Assembly: GCA_027493525.1 (NCBI GenBank)
Contig: JAOSKN010000003.1
Location: 1,116,001-1,180,000 of the forward strand
Reading direction: 5' to 3'
Length of the DNA stretch: 64,000 nt
Source of the DNA: Planctomycetota bacterium
Lineage (GTDB): Bacteria > Planctomycetota > SZUA-567 > H5-PLA8
The position numbers were made by a program, and so were the translations under genes. The notes beneath the pieces are model-generated. The model was not told where the DNA came from. It was given only the letters and a program-made list of their open reading frames with translations, and made no database searches. Below are positions 27,058 through 33,758 of the stretch, in pieces; positions within the stretch are counted from its first letter, which is position 1; the number at the start of each line of letters is the position of its first letter.

Positions 27058-27286
27058 GTAGCGCCGGCGTCCCGCCGGCTGTATCGCGGGCGTCTCGTCC
27101 GCACGCTTATTAGTCCCATCCACACACAGCCTTGCACCCATGGTTGGGTCTGGTTCCAGGTCTGCGCAGAGGCTTAAAAAAGATGCACCGTGGTGCGGGA
27201 AGCGGGGGCCGGGAACCGGGAGCCGGACTCCGGGTGTAGCGCCGGCCTCCGGCGGGCTGTATCGCGGGCGTCTCGCCCGCCCACTC
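27058..27286. repeat. Two GCGCCGGC/GGGCGTC dispersed repeat units
   Basis: TGTAGCGCCGGC...GGGCGTCTCG occurs at about 27058-27110 and again at about 27236-27286 with minor changes. It is a shorter version of the 105-bp family found at 27.8, 32.9 and 40.1 kb. Between the copies lies another GCAC/GTGC hairpin at 27184-27196. No gene is seen here. Confidence 0.55.
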
Positions 27287-27293
27287 AGAGCCC

Positions 27294-27790
27294 TGCAAAA
27301 TGTTGCACGCTGTGCACCTTATTCCCTAGATCCTTGCACCTGGAACCTCGCACCTGCCGTAATGCCCCATTGCTCCACGTGGAGCAATTGGAACCCTAAC
27401 GGTGGGGGTCGGGTTCTGGGTTCTGGAGGCTGAGCTCTGGCAACAGGCCACTCGGAGCCCTGCAAAAAGTTGCACGCTATGCGTCTACTAGTTCCTCCTT
27501 CCTTTTCTCTCGCACCTAGCACCTCGAGCCTTCCGTAACGGCCAATTGCTCCACGTGGAGCAATTGGAACCCTAAAATGAAGGGAGCGGATTCCGGTTTT
27601 TGGAGGAGACCGGTTCTGGAACCTGTAAAATGTTGCACGCTGTGCGCTAGAGTAGGGATGGCGGTCCGGCTCGGCCCCCAGAACTCGGAATTAACATACC
27701 GAAAAATTGCTCCACGTGGAGCAAACATTACCCTAAAGTGGTCGGAGGTCTAGATGGGGGAGGGAGAGTTCCGAGTTCCGGAAACGGGGG
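27294..27790. repeat. Tandem array of three ~167-bp units with two palindromes each
   Basis: Units begin at about 27294, 27463 and 27628. Each has a TGCAAAA-TTGCACGCTGTGC hairpin (27305, 27471, 27635) and, 66 to 76 bp later, the palindrome GCTCCACGTGGAGC (copies at 27369-27388, 27542-27567 and 27707-27724) followed by GGAACCCTAA or a close variant. The palindrome in the middle unit extends to a perfect 26 bp. The rest of each unit is less conserved. There is no gene and no associated cas gene. Confidence 0.7.
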
Positions 27791-27819
27791 CCGGGGACCG
27801 GTATCCGGACGCCGGGCTC

Positions 27820-28090
27820 GGAGCGCCGGCATCCTGCCGGCGGGATCGCGAGCATCCCGCCCGCCCGCGTGCCTCGGGTCGGCGCAGCCGCCGTAGCGCC
27901 GGCGTCCCCGCCGGCTCGCGTGGGCGTCTCGCCCGCGCGTCTTTTCGTTCTCCCGTACCGTGAGCATCCCGCCCGCCTGCGTGCCGCGGGTCGGCGCCGT
28001 AGCGCCGGCGTCCCCGCCGGCTCGCGTGGGCGTCCCGCCCGCGCGTCTTCTGGTTCTTCCCGTACCGCGAGCATCCTGCTCGGGTCTCGG
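27820..28090. repeat. 105-bp dispersed repeat family, inverted tandem copies
   Basis: Units of about 105-110 bp rich in GTAGCGCCGGCGTCCCCGCC and GGGCGTCTCGCCCGCGCG, ending in a GAGCATCCCGCCC block. They are reverse complements of the units at 32857-33068 and 40138-40240. The last unit runs into low-complexity GGAACTCGGAACTC repeats up to about 28110. From there to 28357 I see no gene. Confidence 0.65.
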
Positions 28091-28356
28091 GCCTCGGAAC
28101 TCGGAACTCGGAACTGTAGTTCAAGGAACTTCTTTCTCCCCTCTTGCGGGTCGGTTCGGGATGGGTAGGGTGCGGGAATGGGCGCGGGGATTCTGGAGCA
28201 GGTAAGTGGCGGGAAATAGGCGTGAACTCCAGGAGCAACCTTCCGCACCCGAAGAAGCCGCACAACAAGAAGAGCACTGGCTGGAAACGGTCATAGGCAG
28301 GGGCATCAGGCACCACCCCTTGAACCGCCGGCCACGCCGCCGTAGCTTCTTCATCG

Positions 28357-28424
28357 GGTTCCCTCCTCGCAGTGCTTGGGAAGTTCTTCCACGAACAAGC
28401 CCGTATATCACACAGGAGGGAACC
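28357..28424. repeat. 68-bp stem-bearing repeat, left copy
   Basis: GGTTCCCTCCT (28357-28367) and AGGAGGGAACC (28414-28424) are perfect inverted repeats around a 46-bp loop. The same 68-bp element is found at 33581-33648 with 57 of 68 bases identical and the stem partly conserved. On the minus strand the element ends in GAGGAGGGAACCC followed by ATG, as if it were a leader for a small gene. Confidence 0.65.
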
Positions 28425-28547
28425 TGTTCACCGCATCACCAATCCGCTTATCGATCGCATGAAACAAACCCTGGACACGAAGCTTGACATGCCCTCTCGA
28501 CAACTTACATGTTATTCGTACTGTCTATAGATTCAAGGAGACACCTC

Positions 28548-30359
28548 TTGGCCCGCCATCGGAAAAAGCGACCGAAGTTGAAGCGGCCCGCGGGGCCCCA
28601 TCCCGAACGTTCCCGCCCGGCGCAAGGCGGTTATGCGCCGTTCTTTTCGACATGCGCGGTTCTGGCCCTTTTGTTTGCCGCCGTTGCCGCGCCGCGAATC
28701 CTTCCGCGCGCCGAACCGGCTGGGGTCTCTGGGGCCGTACCGCGGGCCGAGCGCGCGCCAGCGCCGAATTTCGATACATTTTCACGAGATGAATTCTCGG
28801 GCGCCGCGCGGCCGGAAATGGGGCGCACGCGCGAACCGGGTTTCGGGCGCCGCCCCGCGGTCTACGGCCCGCAACTGCCGGCTCCCGAAAGGTCCGGTCA
28901 CGAAAACGAGTGGGGCGCGGAGGACGCCGCGGCGCGCGAAGCCAGGGAACTACTGGAGTGGGCGAATGAGTTCAACCGCTCCAACGCGCTGGGATCTCCG
29001 CCTCCCGGAACTCGCCACCCTTACGCGGCGGATGCGCGCGCGAAACTCGACGCGGCCTTGGCGGACAGGGCTCAAGATGGCGCCTTCGGACCGTCCAGCC
29101 CGTTGCAGGCGGCGGGTCCCGCGCCGCAGCTTCACGACCCGCTCGCGCAACAGGGCGGGTTCGGTTTTGCGGGCGTAGCGGCGCGCGAGTCCTCTTATCC
29201 GCATTATTCGCTGCCGGGCTATCGCGGGCAGTTGCACGACGCGGGCACGGGGGAGATTTATCTCCGCAACCGGCAATACAATCCGGCGCTTGGGCGGTTC
29301 ACGGCGTGGGACCCGATCGGGTATTCGGGCGGGCTGAACACGTACAACTACGCGGGCGGCGACCCGGTGAATCGGTGGGACCCGATGGGGACGCTGGTGC
29401 TTATTCGGGGTAAGCCGATTTCAGCGGATCCCAATAATGCGGCGTATTCTCGAATTCTTAAGTCCCTTCAAGGCGATCAGATCAAAGAATTTGAACGTGC
29501 CTTGATTTCGGGAGTCCCAGAACTAGATGCAAACGACGAAGATGAGGTAATTAGATACTATAAGCAAATTCATCCATCTGAATTCGCCGATGCCAAAGGT
29601 GCAAATTTCCCAGATCAAGTTCTACAAGTTAGTGCGAGTGCCTCAAATGGCGCTACAGACGTTACTGTTGAGAGTCTTAATTGGTCAATGAACCCGCACA
29701 TGGACATTCCAGGTGAGTGGTTTGGCTCTCCAGGCGAAGACACACGCCTTTTTGGAAATGATCCCAAATACGACCGAGTTCTTGATCCAGCGCCTGATTG
29801 GTCCAGGGATTTGTATGCTCCTGAGAGCGACGGTGCACACGCGCTAACCAAATTGGCAGGTGGAACACTCTTTGTAGCTGCCGTTACACATGCTTCAATC
29901 AAGGTTGTTGGAGGGCCAACCAATGGGAGATTGCTACAGAGTATCAATGAATTGGAAGAGGCTGCTGCGAAAGTCGGAAGTAAGGGCAGTGGTCCTGCAA
30001 GAGGTGTGATCGAAGTCAGCCGAAATTCTAAGTCCTATGCGGCATTTAGAAACTATTCACCAAAACAGGGAGGGATTGAGTTTGTATTTGACCCTAGCGC
30101 AGAACGCTTTCTAGTAGGCAAACCCAAAGATTTTGTACCGGCTTTTTCTAATCATCAAAAACTTGCCTACTTTTTGGACGGAGATGGGAGTAACGTAGTT
30201 GGAGGTATGTTCCGTCGAGGTGAAGATGGCTCCATTATCTTGAATCAGCATAGTGGGCATTATTGGAGAAACTGGACGCCTGAAAAAGAAAGGAAACTAA
30301 AGGCATTTTTAGAAGATCTTACGCGCCAAAAGGTTGAACTAGGGAGAGAGGCCCCGTGA
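28548..30359 (+). CDS. Minimal Rhs-type polymorphic toxin with AT-rich tip
   Basis: 603 residues from TTG 28548, which has AAGGAG seven bases upstream; an ATG at 28509 lacks a ribosome site. A basic N-terminus and one membrane segment (STCAVLALLFAAVAAPRIL, about 33-51) lead into a GC-rich disordered region, then one Rhs core (GYRGQLHDAGTGEIYLRNRQ, ALGRFTAWDPIGYSGGLNTY, NRWDPMGT, about 215-282). From base 29400 the composition turns AT-rich: this is the toxin tip. Its end (GGMFRRGEDGSIILNQHSGH) resembles polymorphic toxin type 43, a predicted nuclease, from memory only. YD repeats, PAAR and VgrG are missing. The immunity gene follows with a GTGA overlap. Confidence 0.8.
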   Translation: MARHRKKRPKLKRPAGPHPERSRPAQGGYAPFFSTCAVLALLFAAVAAPRILPRAEPAGVSGAVPRAERAPAPNFDTFSRDEFSGAARPEMGRTREPGFGRRPAVYGPQLPAPERSGHENEWGAEDAAAREARELLEWANEFNRSNALGSPPPGTRHPYAADARAKLDAALADRAQDGAFGPSSPLQAAGPAPQLHDPLAQQGGFGFAGVAARESSYPHYSLPGYRGQLHDAGTGEIYLRNRQYNPALGRFTAWDPIGYSGGLNTYNYAGGDPVNRWDPMGTLVLIRGKPISADPNNAAYSRILKSLQGDQIKEFERALISGVPELDANDEDEVIRYYKQIHPSEFADAKGANFPDQVLQVSASASNGATDVTVESLNWSMNPHMDIPGEWFGSPGEDTRLFGNDPKYDRVLDPAPDWSRDLYAPESDGAHALTKLAGGTLFVAAVTHASIKVVGGPTNGRLLQSINELEEAAAKVGSKGSGPARGVIEVSRNSKSYAAFRNYSPKQGGIEFVFDPSAERFLVGKPKDFVPAFSNHQKLAYFLDGDGSNVVGGMFRRGEDGSIILNQHSGHYWRNWTPEKERKLKAFLEDLTRQKVELGREAP

Positions 30360-30904
30360 AGAATCGTGAGGAATTGCCCAGCTTTGATGATGGGAGATGG
30401 GTTTTCTGCCCCGACATAATAGCTTTCGGTGAGTTTTGGATTCCAGTTATCAAAATAGATAAAGACAGTTGGTTTGGACTTACAAGGAGCGGTAATTGGG
30501 TTTGTGGAGCCGAGCGTATCGGCGATCAAGTTATCCTAGTGGAAAAGCAGTCGCCTCCGGTGTGTTTACTACCGATATTGGAGTTGCAGCGAGAGGATTT
30601 CGAACTGCGACTCAAATCAGCACTTGCTGAAGTAGGAGCAGGTAAATCGGTTGAGGATACGTTCCCAGTCATCACCGCCATTCGGTGTGGCATGGAGATT
30701 GGTTCAGACTATTGGGCGAGCAGGGCACTCAGTTGGCTAAGAAACTATACCATACCGGGTCAATTTTTGAAAGTATTAGGTGGCCTGACGAAGGCACCTT
30801 GGGCATCGCAATCGACAAGACAACTTGCAAGGAACTTAATTTCGAAAGTGAAGGCTGTACCGGCCCAGCCCACTGTGAAGGATGAAAAGGAGTCGGAAGC
30901 GTGA
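30356..30904 (+). CDS. Cognate immunity protein candidate
   Basis: 182 residues from a GTG that overlaps the toxin stop (GTGA), so translation is coupled to the toxin. The composition is AT-rich like the toxin tip. I do not recognise the fold; the start is rich in aromatic residues (VFCPDIIAFGEFWIPVIKID) and the middle is helical, as common in immunity proteins. The last residues (PTVKDEKESEA) are not part of the domain: they are encoded by a repeat that also ends the other immunity-like gene at 32663. Immunity is inferred from position. Confidence 0.65.
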   Translation: MKNREELPSFDDGRWVFCPDIIAFGEFWIPVIKIDKDSWFGLTRSGNWVCGAERIGDQVILVEKQSPPVCLLPILELQREDFELRLKSALAEVGAGKSVEDTFPVITAIRCGMEIGSDYWASRALSWLRNYTIPGQFLKVLGGLTKAPWASQSTRQLARNLISKVKAVPAQPTVKDEKESEA

Positions 30905-30986
30905 AAGAACTGATCCGGATGAACCAGCATCGTGTAGCGGCTCACCGGACAGTGAAACCTCTAAAGGAGCCGGAAGCGCGAAAGGA
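30861..30986. repeat. Immunity-gene 3'-tail repeats R1 and R2
   Basis: R1 (30861-30909) encodes the end of the immunity gene and reads into the GTG of a following frame. R2 (about 30930-30986) is a degenerate second copy, about 80 bp later. R3 (32620-32668) is a near copy of R1 (44 of 49 bases). The following frame to 31218 is not convincing as a gene; otherwise 30905-31140 holds nothing recognisable. Confidence 0.65.
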
Positions 30987-31140
30987 GTGCAACGGATGGA
31001 ACAACTGCGACCGCACTTCTCTCACGCGGATGAGGCGAACGATTTTTGCATTGCCAAAGAGCCACGGCACGCACGAACATCAAGCGCTGCGTTTGACCGA
31101 GCGCAAGACGCGGATGTCGAGCCGGATCAGATTGGGATCG

Positions 31141-31199
31141 CCGCGGGTGGCCCCCATAACGCCGTTATGGGGGCGCCGAAGGCGATGGCAACTTCATGA
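31141..31199. repeat. REP element left of the RAYT gene
   Basis: A hairpin CCCCCATAAC-gcc-GTTATGGGGG followed by a second small stem CGCC-gaa-GGCG. The reverse complement is found at 31862-31921 with only four differences, so the transposase gene is bracketed by an inverted pair. Confidence 0.75.
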
Positions 31200-31261
31200 A
31201 AACCAATCGCGATCCTGAAATGCCAGGTTGTCTCCTGGTAAGCGCGCTTTAAAATCGCGGC

Positions 31262-31843
31262 ATGGCCGCCGCTCGACCGCCACGCACGATCTTCGACATC
31301 GAAGGCCAGCTTCAATTCGTCACCTTTTCCTGCTATCGAAAGTTTCAATTCCTGGGCCGCGACCGCTGCAAGCAGATCGTCCTGGCGCACCTCGACCGTT
31401 GGGGCTGGCAGGAACGGGTCGGAGTTGTGGGTTACGTCGTGATGCCCGACCACGTCCATGCGCTGCTGCGCCCCGCGGAACCCGGATGCCTGAGTCCGTT
31501 CATGCAGCTTTGGAAACGCGAATCAAGCCGGCACATTCACGCCTTCCTCCGTCTGGGTGACGGCGCCGCGCCCTTTGGCGCAAGGGTCCGCGACGACGCG
31601 GGCCGCGTGCACTGCTGGAACAAACGCTATTATCCCTTCAACGTGTACAGCATGAAAAAGGCGATACAAAAGCTGGAGTACATGCACAACAATCCCGTGC
31701 GGCAAGGCCTGGTGGAGGATCCGTGCGCCTGGGCCTGGAGCAGCGCCCGCTACTGGCAGCAAGGCATTCGCCCGCCCGTCCGCATGTGCGGGATCGAAGG
31801 GTCCTTGCCGTGGGACCGGAGCGCGAAACGAGCGCAGGCTTAA
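31262..31843 (+). CDS. REP-associated tyrosine transposase (RAYT, Y1_Tnp / IS200-like)
   Basis: 193 residues. The HUH motif is seen as PDHVHALL (HxH) after GYVVMP, and the catalytic tyrosine in KLEYMHNNPVRQGLV. The start LQFVTFSCYRKFQFLG is typical of the family. RAYTs are single-strand nucleases that act on REP palindromes, with one copy per genome in many bacteria; they are domesticated relatives of IS200/IS605. The flanking inverted REP pair (31141-31199 and 31862-31921) fits this. It separates the toxin/immunity pair from the second immunity gene and has the GC content of the host. Confidence 0.9.
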   Translation: MAAARPPRTIFDIEGQLQFVTFSCYRKFQFLGRDRCKQIVLAHLDRWGWQERVGVVGYVVMPDHVHALLRPAEPGCLSPFMQLWKRESSRHIHAFLRLGDGAAPFGARVRDDAGRVHCWNKRYYPFNVYSMKKAIQKLEYMHNNPVRQGLVEDPCAWAWSSARYWQQGIRPPVRMCGIEGSLPWDRSAKRAQA

Positions 31844-31861
31844 AGAGGGCGTGTCGCGTTC

Positions 31862-31921
31862 TTCATGAGGTTGCCATCGGCTTCGCCGCCCCCATAACGG
31901 GGTTATGGGGGCCACCCGCGG
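31862..31921. repeat. REP element right of the RAYT gene, inverted
   Basis: Reverse complement of the left REP. The differences include two paired changes in the second stem (CGCC/GGCG on the left against CGGC/GCCG here), which keep the stem intact. Confidence 0.75.
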
Positions 31922-31953
31922 GGTGCTACCGAATCGAAAGGATTCAATAAAAT

Positions 31954-32663
31954 ATGAAGCCTGCTCAATTTCGGAAACACGTTGAGAACAGGGTAAGAGA
32001 GGCTCTTCGAGAACTTGGATTTTCCGAGAAATATTATGGCCTCCTTGCCTATAGAATTTCAGACGAGGTGATTGGAATCGTAGGGCTTAACGATGCTCAT
32101 TTCCAAAGTGCCGGCTTCAGCATTTTGCCCTTCTTTGGGCTAGAGGATCTTCGTATCACGAAAATAGCTAGTGAATTCACACAGGATGGATCGGCCCCCA
32201 CTGTTTTACATTTCACCTTCAAACATTGACCAACAATGCGTATCTAAGAATGGAGTTTGACCATCTCGATAAGGACGTCGACAAAAAGATTGCTGAATTC
32301 ATTGCTCTCACAAAGACTCATGTATTGCCATATATGCACAGCAATTGTTCCCTGGATAGGCTCGTACATCTGATGGATACGGAGAGTGGCGCTATTAAGT
32401 TTCATGGAAACTGCAAAATCAATATCCCTATTGCGTATGCTCTTTTGGGTAACCGAGAAAAGGCACTCGAGTTGGTTAGAAGGGCGGCAAAGGGCTATTC
32501 TGATCCAAAGTTCAAATGCCGAGAGATGGCCGATGAATATCTTTATGCCGCAAGGAATTTCCTTAAACATTTTTTCCCCGAAGAGAAGGAGCTTCTGTTG
32601 GTATCTCGCCCGACTGTAGCGGCCCAGCAGACTGTGAAGGATGAAAAGGAACCGGAAGCGTGA
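31954..32663 (+). CDS. Orphan immunity-like protein (DUF4304-like), probably split by one missing base
   Basis: Two overlapping frames. The first (31954-32229) begins KPAQFRKHVENRVREALREL and ends at a TGA. The second starts at TTG 32226 or ATG 32250 and runs to 32663. Together they read like one DUF4304-type protein: a strand-rich first half, then YLRMEFDHLDKDVDKKIAEF, a VLPYMHSNCSLDRLV segment and the ALLGNREKALELV helix. One missing base near 32220-32230 would join them; two coupled genes are the alternative. AT-rich composition marks it as transferred. It ends in the same TVKDEKEPEA tail as the first immunity gene. There is no toxin next to it. Confidence 0.55.
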
Positions 32664-32668
32664 GAGAA
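32620..32668. repeat. Immunity-gene 3'-tail repeat R3
   Basis: 49 bp nearly identical to 30861-30909. It again ends an immunity-like gene and contains the overlapping GTGA that starts the next frame. Confidence 0.7.
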
Positions 32669-33169
32669 GTGAAACGGACGACCCCGCCGCCCATCGAGAC
32701 GGTCTCGGTCGAACGGCAGGACGGGCGGGTCGTCGTGGTCGTCAGGCGCGGCGGGATCGAGGCCACGGGCACGGACCAGGACGAGCAGACGGCGCTCTTC
32801 GCGGCACGGAGCGCGTGGCACTGGCTGGAAACGGCCCCAGCGAGTGGCGCCAGGCGGTATGGGAGAACGAAAAGACGCGCGGGCGGGACGCCCACGCGGG
32901 CCGGCGAGGACGCCGGCGCTACGGCGGCTGCGCCGACCCGTGGCACGGCGGGCGGGATGCTTGCGGTACGGGAGAACGAAAAGACGCGCGGGCGGGACGC
33001 CCACGCGAGCCGGCGAGGACGCCGGCGCTACGGCGGCTGCGCCGACCCGTGGCACGGCGGGAGTCATGCGGAAATGGAGCGCGCTTCGCGCGGGAAATTC
33101 AAGTCACCGCCCCTGCCCCTCCTCGGAGAGGAGGGGAAACAGCATAGGGAACGCGCTTCGCGCGGGTAA
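32660..33169 (+). CDS. Small TPPPIETVSVER-family ORF, probably disrupted by repeats
   Basis: A GTG start overlaps the stop of the preceding immunity-like gene. The first 60 residues contain TPPPIETVSVER followed by VVVVVRRGGIEA and an end SAWHWLETA. The same motif starts the minus-strand ORF at 37031-37222, with 36 identical bases between 32680-32715 and 37164-37199. After about 32855 the frame runs into the 105-bp repeats, so the tail is not real protein. Function unknown; association with immunity genes suggests a small accessory or immunity protein. Confidence 0.45.
   Translation: MREVKRTTPPPIETVSVERQDGRVVVVVRRGGIEATGTDQDEQTALFAARSAWHWLETAPASGARRYGRTKRRAGGTPTRAGEDAGATAAAPTRGTAGGMLAVRENEKTRGRDAHASRRGRRRYGGCADPWHGGSHAEMERASRGKFKSPPLPLLGEEGKQHRERASRG
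32857..33068. repeat. Two tandem copies of the 105-bp repeat
   Basis: Units at 32857-32960 and 32962-33068 differ at only a few positions. They carry GGGCGGGACGCCCACGCG and GAGGACGCCGGCGCTACGGC. A third copy is at 40138-40240; inverted copies are at 27820-28090. Confidence 0.7.
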
Positions 33170-33203
33170 TTCAAGTCACCGCCCCTGCCCCTCCTCGGAG
33201 AGG
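33080..33203. repeat. 72-bp tandem repeat, two copies
   Basis: CGCGCTTCGCGCGGG followed by AAATTCAAGTCACCGCCCC (then TAATTC in the second copy) and GCCCCTCCTCGGAGAG repeats with a period of 72 bp starting at 33080 and 33152. No gene is seen between 33204 and 33580 except the next repeat pair. Confidence 0.65.
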
Positions 33204-33281
33204 CTGTAGTGTCCCCCTGCTTTCTGTACCGCTCTGAAGTTCGTTGCGCGGGAGTTTCCCACGGCTTGTTTCCATGCTTTT

Positions 33282-33464
33282 AGTTCTACAACGCTAAAAC
33301 GAAGCCGCAGAGCACGCAGAGAGCGCAAAGACAGGAAGGGTATGGTAAAGGGTCGCTGCCTTAAGGACACGCTGGGGATTCCTGTCCGTCATGACTTGAA
33401 CCCGTAGGAAGACTTCTCGGCGTTCTCCGCGTGCTCTGCGGTTCATGTAGCGTTGTAGTGTTAG
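33282..33464. repeat. Inverted repeat pair of the CCGCAGAGCACGC family
   Basis: CTACAACGCTA...CCGCAGAGCACGCAGAG (33285-33321) is the approximate reverse complement of 33425-33464. A related pair is at about 36920-36957 and 36994-37034. This is a common dispersed intergenic repeat type in environmental genomes. Confidence 0.5.
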
Positions 33465-33580
33465 AGGAAGGCGGCTTGGGGCGGTGGAGGGCCCCGCCTG
33501 CCCTGCCTTTCCGCATGGAACAAGCCGTGGAAAACTCAAGTCTGCGTGCTTCCTCCGTTACGGCTTGCAGCTTCCGCATG

Positions 33581-33648
33581 GGTTCCCTCCTCGCAGTGCC
33601 GGGGATATTCTTCGCCGAGCAAGCCCGTATATCACCGAGGCGGGAGCC
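33581..33648. repeat. 68-bp stem-bearing repeat, right copy
   Basis: Same length as the copy at 28357-28424, 57 of 68 bases identical. Stem arms 33581-33593 and 33636-33648 pair at 11 of 13 positions plus one G-T. On the minus strand it ends in GAGGAGGGAACCC followed directly by ATG, as in the left copy. Confidence 0.65.
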
Positions 33649-33758
33649 TGATCGCTACATCGCCAAGTCATGGGCGGCGCCGGAGGACAGGCCGGCTGAG
33701 CGAGCCGCCCGCCCGGGTCGTCTCGAACATGGAGCAATTCCTTCGATGCACGCGCCGA

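Noticed and set aside
27294..27790. Possible CRISPR array
   Set aside because: Repeats are palindromes in units of about 167 bp with partly similar spacers, only three or four copies, and no cas gene nearby.
28121..28352. Minus-strand small gene starting after the left 68-bp element (MKKLRRRGRRFKG)
   Set aside because: The ribosome site looks good, but the frame soon becomes Ser/Cys-rich without a domain and runs into low-complexity repeats; kept only as part of the repeat observation.
30901..31218. Frame starting in the tail repeat after the immunity gene
   Set aside because: It consists of repeat R2 and part of the REP element; no domain and no conservation between the alternative frames.
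28548..32663. Type VI secretion effector locus
   Set aside because: No VgrG, PAAR, Hcp or adaptor gene is in the window; the Rhs protein has its own membrane segment instead.
33361..33579. Minus-strand small gene starting after the right 68-bp element (MRKLQAVTEEARR)
   Set aside because: Same situation as the left copy: a start signal but a frame that reads through dispersed repeats.
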